This document shows, in pieces, positions 26,621 to 35,145 of a stretch of 64,000 bases of DNA. Below the pieces are notes generated by a model. It searched no databases. It was not told where the DNA came from and was given only the letters and a program-made list of their open reading frames with translations. Source of the DNA: Pseudomonas solani (GTDB lineage: Bacteria; Pseudomonadota; Gammaproteobacteria; Pseudomonadales; Pseudomonadaceae); the NCBI RefSeq assembly GCF_026072635.1, contig NZ_AP023081.1, positions 3,468,501 through 3,532,500 of the forward strand, read 5' to 3'. The position numbers were made by a program, and so were the translations under genes. Every line of letters starts with the position of its first letter. Position 1 is the stretch's first letter.

Positions 26621-28222
26621 CTACTTCTCGACGCTGACGCCATAGAAGGAGTTGAGGCCGAAGGGGCTGATGCGGAAGTCCTTGACCGTCTTGCTCATGG
26701 GCTGGTTGACGGTGGAGTGGGCGATCGGGGTGATCGGCACTTCGCGCTTGAGGATCTGCTGGGCTTCCTTGTAGAGGGCGGTGCGCTTGTCCTTGTCGGT
26801 GACTGCCTTGCCTTCCTTGATCAGCTTGTCGTAGCCCTTGTCGCACCAGCGCGAGTAGTTGTTGCCGCCGATGGCGTCGCAGCCGTAGAGCACGCCGAGC
26901 CAGTTGTCCGGGTCACCGTTGTCGCCGGTCCAGCCGATCAGCAGGGCGTCGTGCTCGCCGGCCTTGGCGCGCTTGTTGTACTCGCCCCACTCGTAGGAAA
27001 CGATCTTGGCCTTGATGCCGATCTTGGCCCAGTCGGCCTGGAGCATCTCGGCCATCAGCTTGGCGTTGGGGTTGTAGGGACGCTGCACCGGCATGGCCCA
27101 GAGGGTGATCTCGGTGCCTTCGGCGACGCCGGCGGCCTTGAGCAGGGCCTTGGCCTTCTCGGGGTCGTAGGCGGGGTCCTTGATGCTGTCGTCGTAGGAC
27201 CACTGGGTCGGCGGCATGCCGTTGGTGGCGAGCTGGCCGGAGCCCTGGTAGACGGCCTTGATGATGGCCGGCTTGTTCACCGCCATGTCCAGCGCCTGGC
27301 GCACTTCGAGCTTGTCGAAGGGTTTGTGCTCCATGTTGTAGGCGATGTAGCCGACGTTGAAACCGGCCTGCTGGGGCACGTCGAGCTTGGGGTCCTTGCG
27401 CATGGCGTCGAGGTCGGCCGGGCGCGGGTAGGCGGTGATCTGGCACTCGCCGGCCTTGAGCTTCTGGTAGCGCACCGAGGCGTCGGAGTTGATGGCGAAG
27501 ATCAGGTTGTCGATCTTCACGTCCTCGGGCTTCCAGTAGTCCTTGTTGCCCTTGTAGCGGATCTGCGCGTCCTTCTGGTAGCGGCTGAAGACGAAGGGGC
27601 CGGTGCCGATGGGCTTCTGGTTGAGGTCGGCGGCCTTGCCGGCCTTGAGCAACTGGTCGGCGTATTCGGCCGAGTGGATGGAGGCGAAGCTCATGGCCAT
27701 GTTCTGGATGAAGGCCGCGTCCACGGTGTTGAGGGTGAAACGCACGGTGTGCGCGTCGAGCTTCTCCAGCTTGGCGATGTTGGCGTCCATGCCCATGTCG
27801 GTGAAGTAGGGGAACTCGGTGGGGTACGCCTTGCGGAAGGGGTGGTCCTTGTCGAGCATGCGCTGGAAGGTGAAGAGCACGTCGTCGGCGTTGAATTCGC
27901 GGGTGGGCTTGAAGTAGTCGGTGCTGTGGAACTTAACGCCCGGGCGCAGGTGGAAGGTGTAGGTCAGGCCGTCGTCGGAGATGTCCCATTTCTCCGCCAG
28001 GCCGGGTTCGACCGCTGTGCCGCCGCGCTCGAACTGGGTGAGGCGGTTGAAGACCGCTTCGGCCCCCGCGTCGAAATCGGTGCCGGTGGTGTACTGGCCG
28101 GGGTCGAAGCCAGCGGGGCTGCCTTCGGAACAGAAGACCAGGTTGCTGGCGGCGCTGGCGAGCGGGGCGGCGGCGATCAGGCCGGCGGCGAGCAGCGCTT
28201 GGATGACGGCGTTTTTACGCAT
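26621..28222 (-). CDS. dppA1: periplasmic dipeptide-binding protein (DppA1-like)
   Basis: Family-5 solute-binding protein of 533 aa. The signal MRKNAVIQALLAAGLIAAAP ends at ASA|ASNLVFCSEGSP. It is nearly colinear with DppA3 (same length, same signal-peptide start MRKN.(V/P)IQALLAAGL, same internal blocks such as REFNADDVLFTFQRM). I start it at ATG 28222 with gaggt upstream; the longer frame to 28252 is not supported. No PsdR-like palindrome is visible upstream, so regulation may differ from dppA3. Confidence 0.93.
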   Translation of the reverse strand: MRKNAVIQALLAAGLIAAAPLASAASNLVFCSEGSPAGFDPGQYTTGTDFDAGAEAVFNRLTQFERGGTAVEPGLAEKWDISDDGLTYTFHLRPGVKFHSTDYFKPTREFNADDVLFTFQRMLDKDHPFRKAYPTEFPYFTDMGMDANIAKLEKLDAHTVRFTLNTVDAAFIQNMAMSFASIHSAEYADQLLKAGKAADLNQKPIGTGPFVFSRYQKDAQIRYKGNKDYWKPEDVKIDNLIFAINSDASVRYQKLKAGECQITAYPRPADLDAMRKDPKLDVPQQAGFNVGYIAYNMEHKPFDKLEVRQALDMAVNKPAIIKAVYQGSGQLATNGMPPTQWSYDDSIKDPAYDPEKAKALLKAAGVAEGTEITLWAMPVQRPYNPNAKLMAEMLQADWAKIGIKAKIVSYEWGEYNKRAKAGEHDALLIGWTGDNGDPDNWLGVLYGCDAIGGNNYSRWCDKGYDKLIKEGKAVTDKDKRTALYKEAQQILKREVPITPIAHSTVNQPMSKTVKDFRISPFGLNSFYGVSVEK

Positions 28223-28391
28223 TTTGACCTCATGTCTTGTTGTGGTTGTCATCGTGAGGGGCCCCTTCGTGAGGGACCTTGCAAGAACCTATGCACGGCA
28301 CATGCCTGAGGCAAGCCGAGGGCAGGGGAGAGTGTAGAAGCTGTGACGAAGGTGTAAGGCGGTGTCGCAAATATGCAAATGAGGGGGCGCG

Positions 28392-28429
28392 GGAATGAAA
28401 GGGAGCCGCGCCGTTGCAGCGCGGCTCCC
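28392..28429 (-). terminator. terminator of the SIMPL-domain gene
   Basis: GGGAGCCGCGC/GCGCGGCTCCC with a 7-base loop, followed on the minus strand by tttcattc; it starts 9 bases after the stop codon at 28438. Confidence 0.75.
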
Positions 28430-28437
28430 GCCCGTTA

Positions 28438-29151
28438 TCAGGGCATCTGCACCTCGATGACGCCGTCGGCGTTGACGGTCACGCGGCTGGTGCCGGCTTC
28501 GACTTCCGGTGCCGGGGCGCTGTCGTACATCGACGACTTGGCGGCCATGGCGCGCATCATCACCGGCTGCGGCTGGAAGCCGGCGCTGTTGAGGTTGAGG
28601 CTGACCAGCTTGTAGCCGCTGCCGCCGAGGGCTTCGGTGGTCAGTTGGGCGCGGGCCTTGAAGGCATCCACGGCCTGCTTGATCAGGGCGTCTTCGTTCT
28701 TCTTGCGGGTCGGGTCGGCGATGCTGAAGTCCATGCCGCCCATCTTCAGGCTGCCCATCAGGTCGGCGCTGAGCTGGGAGAGGGTGGCGAAGTCCGGGCT
28801 TTCCAGGCGCAGTTCGGCGCGCTCGCGCCAGCCGGTGATCTTCTGGCCCTTGTCGTCATAGACCGGGTAGCTGTTGCGGCTGCCCAGGCTCACCGACACG
28901 CCATTGGTGGCGCGGGCCTTTTCCACCGCCGCGTTGATGGTGCGGGTGATTTCGGCGGCGAGCTTGGCCGGGTCGGCGCTCTGGGATTCGCTGTAGAGGG
29001 TCACGTGCATCAGGTCGTGGGCCACTTCCTGGCTGACCTCGGCGCGCAGCGCCACCTGGTTGTAGCGGGCGTCTTCGGCCTGGGCGGAGAGGCTGCCGAA
29101 GGTCGCCGCGCACAGGGTGATGGCGGCGGCGAGGCGGGTGATGGCTTGCAT
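28438..29151 (-). CDS. SIMPL-domain (DUF541) periplasmic protein
   Basis: Secreted protein of 237 aa with a clear Sec signal (MQAITRLAAAITLCAATFGSL, cut near AQA|ED) and a SIMPL/DUF541 domain across most of the mature part (YNQVALRAEVSQEVAHDLMHVTLY near residue 30; VGEPGSRNSYP-type region near 110). Family members are periplasmic or outer-membrane oligomers of ill-defined, often oxidative-stress-related function (E. coli YggE). It is monocistronic, with its own terminator, and divergent from roxS. Confidence 0.9.
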   Translation of the reverse strand: MQAITRLAAAITLCAATFGSLSAQAEDARYNQVALRAEVSQEVAHDLMHVTLYSESQSADPAKLAAEITRTINAAVEKARATNGVSVSLGSRNSYPVYDDKGQKITGWRERAELRLESPDFATLSQLSADLMGSLKMGGMDFSIADPTRKKNEDALIKQAVDAFKARAQLTTEALGGSGYKLVSLNLNSAGFQPQPVMMRAMAAKSSMYDSAPAPEVEAGTSRVTVNADGVIEVQMP

Positions 29152-29387
29152 AACGGCTCCTTGTGAGAGGCAGTGGGTGCACGGATTGTGCAGCAGTCCC
29201 GAGGTTAGACGCAGGTCTGCTGCGAACGGGGTTAAGACCCGGAAGATTTTTTTGCGTTCCGGTCGGGCCCACCCAGTGGGCGACCCGTCGTCGGTCGACG
29301 AAAGGCGCGCGACGATGCGGCGAGTTGACGCATATCAGCGGAGCGCGTGGCGCCTTGGTTATACTCCGCCGACGCCCTGGAGTACCC

Positions 29388-30644
29388 ATGCTCGCACCCT
29401 TGCAATTGTTATCCGCCAGCCGGCAGAACCTGCTGCGCCTGACCTTCATCCGCATCCTCGTGCTGGCCGCCCAGGCCGGTTCGGTGGGGCTCGCCTACAA
29501 GGCCCAGCTGCTGCAACTGCCCTGGCTGGAACTGTCGGTGACTCTCGTTGTTTCCCTCGTCCTGTGCCTGAGCACCGCCCTGCGCCTGCGCGGCCCCTGG
29601 CCGGTCACCGAGCTGGAATACTCGGTGCAGCTGGCCTGCGACCTGGTTATCCACAGCGTGCTGCTCTATTACTCGGGCGGTTCGACCAACCCCTTCGTCT
29701 CCTACTACCTGGTGCCGCTGACCATCGCCGCGGCGACGCTGCCCTGGCTCTACACCCTGGTGCTGGCGGGCATGGCGCTGGCTGCCTACACCCTGCTGCT
29801 GGTGTGGTTCCATCCGCTGGAGATGCCGGTGGCCCAGCGCGAGGCGCTGCTGATCTATGGCATGTGGCTGAGCTTCGCCCTGGCCGCCGCGATGATCACC
29901 TTCTTCGCCGCGCGAATGACCGAGGAGCTGCGCCGCCAGGACCAACTGCAGTCGGTGCGCCGCGAAGAGGGCATGCGTGACCAGCAACTCCTGGCCGTGG
30001 CCACCCAGGCCGCCGGTGCCGCCCATGAACTGGGCACGCCGCTGGCGACCATGAGCGTGCTGCTCAAGGAACTGCGTCGGGAGTATGGCGACAAGCCCTC
30101 CCTGCAGGAGGACCTGGCCCTGCTGCAGGAGCAGGTGCGCCTGTGCAAGGACACCCTGCAGCAACTGGTGCGCGCCGCCGAGGCGGATCGACGCCAGGCG
30201 GTGGTGGAGCAATCGGCCGTGGAGTGGCTGGAGGTTACCCTCAACCGCTGGCACCTGATGCGCCCCGAAGCCACCTATCGCTACCAGTGCCTGGGCATCG
30301 GCCTGCCACCGCGGCTGATGCCGCCGGCCGACCTGACCCAGGCCCTGCTCAACCTGTTGAACAACGCCGCCGATGCCTGCCCGGACAAGCTCGACATTCG
30401 CCTCAACTGGGATCCCCAGTGGGTGGTGCTGAGCATCCGCGACCAGGGCGCCGGTGTGCCCCTGGCCATCGCCGAGCAGCTCGGCCGGCCCTTCTTCACC
30501 ACCAAGGGCAAAGGCTTCGGCCTCGGCCTGTTCCTCAGCCAGGCCAGCGTTACCCGCGCCGGCGGAACCGTGAAACTGTACAACCATGAAGATGGCGGTA
30601 CGCTCACCGAGTTGCGCCTGCCACGAGGCTACGGCGTTGCCTGA
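29388..30644 (+). CDS. roxS: redox-sensing histidine kinase RoxS (RegB/PrrB family)
   Basis: Membrane sensor kinase of 418 aa with about six TM segments in residues 20-170. The RegB/PrrB-family quinone-site motif GGxxNPF is present as GGSTNPF near residues 97-103. The H-box is AHELGTPLATM near 213-223, the N-box LLNNAADAC near 321-329, and the ATP-binding GLGLF near 377-381. I start at ATG 29388, matching the family; upstream in-frame residues are non-family. It is followed after 22 bases by roxR. In P. aeruginosa RoxSR responds to respiratory redox state and controls the cyanide-insensitive oxidase. Confidence 0.95.
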   Translation: MLAPLQLLSASRQNLLRLTFIRILVLAAQAGSVGLAYKAQLLQLPWLELSVTLVVSLVLCLSTALRLRGPWPVTELEYSVQLACDLVIHSVLLYYSGGSTNPFVSYYLVPLTIAAATLPWLYTLVLAGMALAAYTLLLVWFHPLEMPVAQREALLIYGMWLSFALAAAMITFFAARMTEELRRQDQLQSVRREEGMRDQQLLAVATQAAGAAHELGTPLATMSVLLKELRREYGDKPSLQEDLALLQEQVRLCKDTLQQLVRAAEADRRQAVVEQSAVEWLEVTLNRWHLMRPEATYRYQCLGIGLPPRLMPPADLTQALLNLLNNAADACPDKLDIRLNWDPQWVVLSIRDQGAGVPLAIAEQLGRPFFTTKGKGFGLGLFLSQASVTRAGGTVKLYNHEDGGTLTELRLPRGYGVA

Positions 30645-30666
30645 GCTGAACCCGCGAGGAGTTGAA

Positions 30667-31227
30667 ATGAGCGATGAACCCCTGATCGAAGGCGAAGAGC
30701 AGCCCCACCTCCTGCTGGTGGACGACGACACCACCTTCACCCGCGTCATGGCGCGTGCCATGAGCCGCCGCGGCCTGCGGGTCTCGGTCGCCGGCTCGGC
30801 CGAAGAGGGCCTGGTCGTGGCCAAGGACGACCTGCCCGATTACGCGGTGCTCGACCTGAAGATGGATGGCGACTCCGGCCTGGTGCTGCTGCCCAAGCTG
30901 CTGGAGCTGGACCCGGAGATGCGCGTGGTGATCCTCACCGGCTATTCGAGCATCGCCACCGCCGTGGAAGCCATCAAGCGCGGTGCCACCAACTACCTGT
31001 GCAAACCGGCCGACGCCGATGACGTGCTCACCGCGCTGCTGTCCCAGCATGCGGACCTGGACACCCTGGTGCCGGAAAACCCCATGTCGGTGGACCGCCT
31101 GCAGTGGGAGCACATCCAGCGCGTGCTGGCCGAGCACGACGGCAATATCTCCGCCACCGCCCGCGCCCTCGGCATGCACCGCCGCACCTTGCAGCGCAAG
31201 CTGCAGAAGCGCCCGGTCCGCCGCTGA
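30667..31227 (+). CDS. roxR: response regulator RoxR (RegA/PrrA family)
   Basis: Response regulator of 186 aa. The receiver domain (about residues 15-130) has the acidic pocket VDDD and the phospho-acceptor Asp in VLDLKMDG near residue 60. A short linker leads to a Fis-type HTH at the C-terminus (GNISATARALGMHRRTLQRKL, key residues A.AL..HRRTLQRKL), as in RegA/PrrA. The start ATG has gaggag 5 bases upstream. It forms an operon with roxS and ends at a terminator. Confidence 0.95.
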   Translation: MSDEPLIEGEEQPHLLLVDDDTTFTRVMARAMSRRGLRVSVAGSAEEGLVVAKDDLPDYAVLDLKMDGDSGLVLLPKLLELDPEMRVVILTGYSSIATAVEAIKRGATNYLCKPADADDVLTALLSQHADLDTLVPENPMSVDRLQWEHIQRVLAEHDGNISATARALGMHRRTLQRKLQKRPVRR

Positions 31228-31231
31228 CGCC

Positions 31232-31260
31232 GGCGCCGAACAAAACCTCGGCGCCTTGTT
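31232..31260 (+). terminator. terminator of roxSR
   Basis: GGCGCCGA (31232-31239), loop acaaaacc, TCGGCGCC (31248-31255), then ttgtt: an 8-bp perfect stem just after the roxR stop. Confidence 0.75.
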
Positions 31261-31268
31261 GGGGATGT

Positions 31269-31468
31269 GTAGGGTGGGCTTCAGCCCACCGCTTCTCCTT
31301 TATTTGCTAAATCATCGATGCCGGAGCCCCGGGCACACTCCTGTGCCGACCCTGGCCCCGTCTGGTGGAGGTAAAAGGCGACCTCCACGCCGGAGCCGTC
31401 CTGGCAGCCCGGGTTCGCAGGGGCCTTGTAGGGGCGACTTCAGTCGCCAAGCGGCGCGCAGCGCCGCC
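31269..31468. repeat. REP-like palindromes in the roxR to AEC gap
   Basis: The 339-base gap has no gene. It holds gtagggtGGGCTTCAGCCCacc (31269-31290), gtaggGGCGACTTCAGTCGCC (31428-31448) and the adjoining GGCGCGCAGCGCC hairpin in gcggcgcgcagcgccgcc (31451-31468). The 18 bases at 31451-31468 recur exactly, inverted, at 42822-42839. Confidence 0.7.
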
Positions 31469-31566
31469 CTCGGTTTTTATCCCCCTGAAAGCTTCACGAA
31501 AGCCACTTCCCGCCCCGACTTGGTTATCCTTAGCCGCCTAACTATCCCCGCGCGCCAGGCCCCTCC

Positions 31567-32508
31567 ATGTTCGCCGTCGTCCAGCAAATCATCGGCATCA
31601 CCGCGCCGGTCTTTTCCATGCTTTTCCTCGGCGTCCTGCTGCGTCGCCTGCGCTGGATCGATGCGCCCTTCATCGATACGGCGTCCTCGCTGGTGTTCCG
31701 CGGCACCATGCCGACCATGCTGTTTCTCGCCATCGTCCAGGCCGACCTGCGCACGGCGTTGCAGCCACGGCTGATCGGCTACTTCGTCCTGGCCACGCTG
31801 GTGTGCTTCGGCCTGGCCTGGCTCTGGGCGACCTGGCGGGTGCCGAAGGCGGACCGCGGCGTCTACACCCAGGGCGCCTTCCGTGGCAACAACGGCATCA
31901 TCGGCCTGGCCCTGGCCACCAGCATGTACGGCGACTACGGGCTCTCGGTGGGCGGGGTGCTCGGGGGCGTGGTGATCCTCTGCTACAACACCCTGTCCTC
32001 GGTGGTGCTGGCCATCTACGCGCCCAACGCCAAGACCGACCCCTGGAGCCTGTTCAAGAGCATCCTCTGCAACCCGCTGATCATCGGCGTGCTGGCGGCC
32101 ATCCCGGTGGCCTACCTGCAATTGCCGCTGCCGGCCTGGGTGGTCACTTCCGGCGAGTACTTCGCCCAGATGACCCTGCCCCTGGCGCTGATCTGCATCG
32201 GCGGCACCCTGTCCCTGGCTTCCCTGCGCGCGAGCGGGCCGATGGCGCTGAGCGCCAGCCTGATGAAGATGGTCTGGCTGCCCCTGGTGGCCACGCTCGG
32301 CGCCTGGGCCTGCGGCTTCCGCAATGCCGAGCTGGCGATCCTCTTCCTGTATTTCGCCAGCCCCACGGCGGCGGCCAGCTTCGTCATGGCACGTGCGGTG
32401 AACGGCAACCACGAGCTGGCGGCGGCGATCATCGTGGTCACCACCCTGGCGGCGGTGGTCACCACCAACATCGGCCTGCTGACGTTGCAGCTGATGGGGC
32501 TGATCTAG
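31567..32508 (+). CDS. AEC-family (auxin efflux carrier-like) transporter
   Basis: Integral membrane protein of 313 aa with about ten hydrophobic segments of the AEC/bile-acid-sodium-symporter superfamily. Typical features are an N-terminal LGVLLRR after TM1, NNGIIGLALATSMYG with a conserved Asn pair near residues 110-124, the mid-protein NPLIIGVLAA near 171-180, and the C-terminal repeat. The transported substrate cannot be inferred. It stands alone between a REP cluster and the mag operon. Confidence 0.88.
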   Translation: MFAVVQQIIGITAPVFSMLFLGVLLRRLRWIDAPFIDTASSLVFRGTMPTMLFLAIVQADLRTALQPRLIGYFVLATLVCFGLAWLWATWRVPKADRGVYTQGAFRGNNGIIGLALATSMYGDYGLSVGGVLGGVVILCYNTLSSVVLAIYAPNAKTDPWSLFKSILCNPLIIGVLAAIPVAYLQLPLPAWVVTSGEYFAQMTLPLALICIGGTLSLASLRASGPMALSASLMKMVWLPLVATLGAWACGFRNAELAILFLYFASPTAAASFVMARAVNGNHELAAAIIVVTTLAAVVTTNIGLLTLQLMGLI

Positions 32509-32626
32509 CTTTCCGAGGTTAGATGTTTCAAATTGTGAGGAACTTCCGACTCCTCATCGCCCCGGATTGCGCGGCTCCCCCATCAGGCTCTAGCATCACC
32601 GCCTTTGCGCCGTTAAAGGATTAAAC

Positions 32627-33418
32627 ATGCGCGCCCCCCTCCTGCTCTGCCTGACGCTCCTGGCCTCCCTGGCCCAGGCTGCCGAACCGTCTGCGACGCT
32701 GGAGGGGCCGACTGCCGGCTGGCGCTACGCCGGGCTGCTGGACCGCAGCGAGAACCCCGCCGTCGCCTACCCCACGCCGCCCATCGACCGTGGCGGCCAG
32801 CGCAACCGCACCCTTATCGAAGGTCGCCTGGCCAACATCGGCCAGGTGCGCCAGCCGCACCGCCTGGTGGTCAACGGCAACCCGCTGCCTCTCTACACCG
32901 ACGACCAGGGCCGCTTCGTCCGCCCCTATGCCTTCGGCGCCGGCTCCAACGGCGTGGAAGTGGTGTCCGGCGACGGCAAAACCCTCCGCCGCGTGCAGTT
33001 CTACGAAGCCAACACCCATCGCACCCCGGCGCGCCTGCGCGTGGTGCTCGGCTGGGACGACCCCAAGGCCGAGCTCGACCTGCACATCGTCACCCCCGAC
33101 GGTCAGCACGCCTTCTGGGCGGACCCGGTGATGAGCAACGGCGGCGGCCTGGACACCGACAGCGTCGATGGCCCGGGCCCCGAGATGTTCACCATGACCG
33201 CGCCGTTGCACGGCACCTACCTGGTGTACGTGAACTACTGGGGCAACCTGGGCGCCGGCGGCTACAACTTCGATGCCGGCAGCAACCAGAACGAGGTGAT
33301 CACCTCGCAGATCAGCCTGGTGTTCAACGAGAACACCGTGAACGAGAAGCGCGAGACCTTCATCGTCCCGCTGCGCGCCATCGGCGAGCTGCTGCTCGTC
33401 AAATCCTTCAATTTCTGA
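32627..33418 (+). CDS. magA: MagA, DUF2135 periplasmic protein (YfaP-like)
   Basis: Secreted protein of 263 aa; the signal MRAPLLLCLTLLASLAQA is followed by AEPSATLEGP. A DUF2135 domain occupies roughly residues 125-215, recognisable from WDDPKAELDLHIVTPDGQH and GPGPEMFTM...GTYLVYVNYWG. It is the first gene of a six-gene run that corresponds to magA-F (PA4492-PA4487), which surrounds the P. aeruginosa alpha-2-macroglobulin and, in other arrangement, to E. coli yfaPQSTA. The function is unknown. An aagga ribosome site lies 8 bases before the ATG. In P. aeruginosa mag expression is reported to be under Gac/Rsm control; an AGGA in the ribosome site fits but proves nothing. Confidence 0.9.
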   Translation: MRAPLLLCLTLLASLAQAAEPSATLEGPTAGWRYAGLLDRSENPAVAYPTPPIDRGGQRNRTLIEGRLANIGQVRQPHRLVVNGNPLPLYTDDQGRFVRPYAFGAGSNGVEVVSGDGKTLRRVQFYEANTHRTPARLRVVLGWDDPKAELDLHIVTPDGQHAFWADPVMSNGGGLDTDSVDGPGPEMFTMTAPLHGTYLVYVNYWGNLGAGGYNFDAGSNQNEVITSQISLVFNENTVNEKRETFIVPLRAIGELLLVKSFNF

Positions 33419-33453
33419 TGTCCCGACGCTTGGATGAACTGGGGTTATTCGAC

Positions 33454-35145
33454 ATGAGCCAGACCACCACACCCGAACCGGCCCGCCGCCCGGCCCTGGC
33501 ACGCCATCCGCGCGTGCTCGCCGCCGGCCTGCTGCTGCCGCTGGCCGCCTTCGGCCTGCTGGGCGGGTGCTCCAAGGAACCGCCGCGCGAGCTGGCCGAG
33601 AAGAGCGCCCTGGGCCTCGACCTCAAGCGCCCCGACGCGCTGATCGAGAGCGTCTCGCTGAGCCGCCTGCCCAAGGACATCCTCGCCGTGCCGCTGCTGC
33701 GCGACACCCTGACCGAGGACTTCGTCTTCTACTACCAGGACAACGCCGACCGCCTCGGGCTGTCCGGCAGCCTGCGCCGGATCATCTACGAGCGTGACCT
33801 CAAGCTGCAGGACACGCTGCTGGACGAGCTGCTCGACCAGCCCGCCGAAGTGGCCCTGTGGCGCGGCGCCGACGGCAAGCTCAAGCACGTGCTGCTGACC
33901 ATCGAGCGTGGCGGCCTGGCGCGGGTGCTGGAGCCCCTGGCCCACATCGCCCTCGACGACAGCCAACTGAGCCAGGCCGGCGAACTGCGTGTGGACGGCG
34001 ATGCCGTACCGCTCTACCGCCTGAGCTACCTGGGCGACCGCTCCGTACTGCTGGCCAGCCACGGCGACAAGCTGCTGGTGTTGTCCAGCCCCGGCATGCT
34101 GATGGACGAGGCCGGCCAACTGGCCAAGGACGCCACCGAGTCGGTGGAATCCCTGCTCGACGGCGAGAACCCCTTCCCCGAGCGCTTCGGTCTGGATGCC
34201 CGTGGCACCGAGCAACAGCGCATCGCCCTGTCCGGCGAGTACGTCGCCTTCGGCTACCAGCGCTTCTTCCCGTCCTTCGCCGGGCTGCGTTTCGAGATGG
34301 ACGACAAGGGCTGGCACAGCTATGTCGCCCTCAACGAGATCGACGACCAGCCGGCCTTCGACTTCACCCCCATCTGGAAGGCCATGCCCATGGGCGCCAG
34401 TGCCTGCGTGGCCCTGCCGGTGGCCCCCGGTGTGCCCGGCAAGCTGCTGGACCGCGTCGGCGCCGGCAAGGACGTCGCCGCCGAGCTGGAGAAGCGCCTG
34501 AACGGCGCGGCCGGCCTGTGCTGGTACGCCGAGTCGCGCTTGCACTCGCCGCTGCTGGTCACCCAGCTGGGCGAGGCGGCCACCCCTGAACTGGATACCG
34601 CCATCGAGGGCCTGTTCGGCTCGGTGATCGGCGCCTACGAGCCCTATGTCGAAGGCGGCCGCTTCCCGGTGGACGACCAGACCAATGGCCAGACCCGCCG
34701 CTGGACCCGCGACGTCGGCTCCAACTTCGGCCAGTACCCGGCCAGCGAGAACGCCAACCCGGACGCCCTGGGCTCCAGTGGCTTCTTCCGCGTGAGCCTG
34801 GCGCGCCATGGCGACACCCTGCTGTTCTCCCTCGACGACAAGCTGGTGACCAAGGGCCTGGACACCCTCGACAAGCGCTTCCCGCCGCTGGCCGAGACCC
34901 TGCCCAAGGACGCCCTGGTGCCGGCCTTCATGGCCCCGGATGGCCTGTCCAAGCTGCTCGAGCGCGAAACCCTCGACAGCCTGCCGAGCAACTACGAGCC
35001 GGTGTTCCGCAACGCCGCCGAAACCCACCTGCTGCCCAAGCTGCGGGCCCTCGGTGGCCACGGCAAGTACGCCCTGGCGCTGCCTGAGGGCACCAAGGCC
35101 GGTTCCGACTGGCAATGGCTGCCGCTGGAATGGCGCCCGCTGTGA
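33454..35145 (+). CDS. magB: MagB, DUF2138 protein (YfaA-like)
   Basis: Envelope protein of 563 aa. The N-terminus has a basic stretch, a hydrophobic segment and a lipobox-like LGGC near residue 39, so it is either a lipoprotein or an N-terminally anchored periplasmic protein. The rest matches the DUF2138 family (E. coli YfaA), whose function is unknown. An alternative ATG at 33418 overlaps the magA stop (TGATG) and would add 12 residues; I prefer 33454 because a gggg lies 9 bases upstream, but coupling could favour the earlier one. The 3' end overlaps magC. Confidence 0.87.
   Translation: MSQTTTPEPARRPALARHPRVLAAGLLLPLAAFGLLGGCSKEPPRELAEKSALGLDLKRPDALIESVSLSRLPKDILAVPLLRDTLTEDFVFYYQDNADRLGLSGSLRRIIYERDLKLQDTLLDELLDQPAEVALWRGADGKLKHVLLTIERGGLARVLEPLAHIALDDSQLSQAGELRVDGDAVPLYRLSYLGDRSVLLASHGDKLLVLSSPGMLMDEAGQLAKDATESVESLLDGENPFPERFGLDARGTEQQRIALSGEYVAFGYQRFFPSFAGLRFEMDDKGWHSYVALNEIDDQPAFDFTPIWKAMPMGASACVALPVAPGVPGKLLDRVGAGKDVAAELEKRLNGAAGLCWYAESRLHSPLLVTQLGEAATPELDTAIEGLFGSVIGAYEPYVEGGRFPVDDQTNGQTRRWTRDVGSNFGQYPASENANPDALGSSGFFRVSLARHGDTLLFSLDDKLVTKGLDTLDKRFPPLAETLPKDALVPAFMAPDGLSKLLERETLDSLPSNYEPVFRNAAETHLLPKLRALGGHGKYALALPEGTKAGSDWQWLPLEWRPL

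Noticed and set aside
25313..28309. 998-aa plus-strand frame opposite dppA2 and dppA1
   Set aside because: Antisense shadow; the binding-protein genes on the minus strand are well supported.
32536..32556. TGAGGA/TCCTCA hairpin before magA as an RsmA site
   Set aside because: The GGA lies in the stem rather than the loop, so it does not fit an RsmA-binding hairpin.
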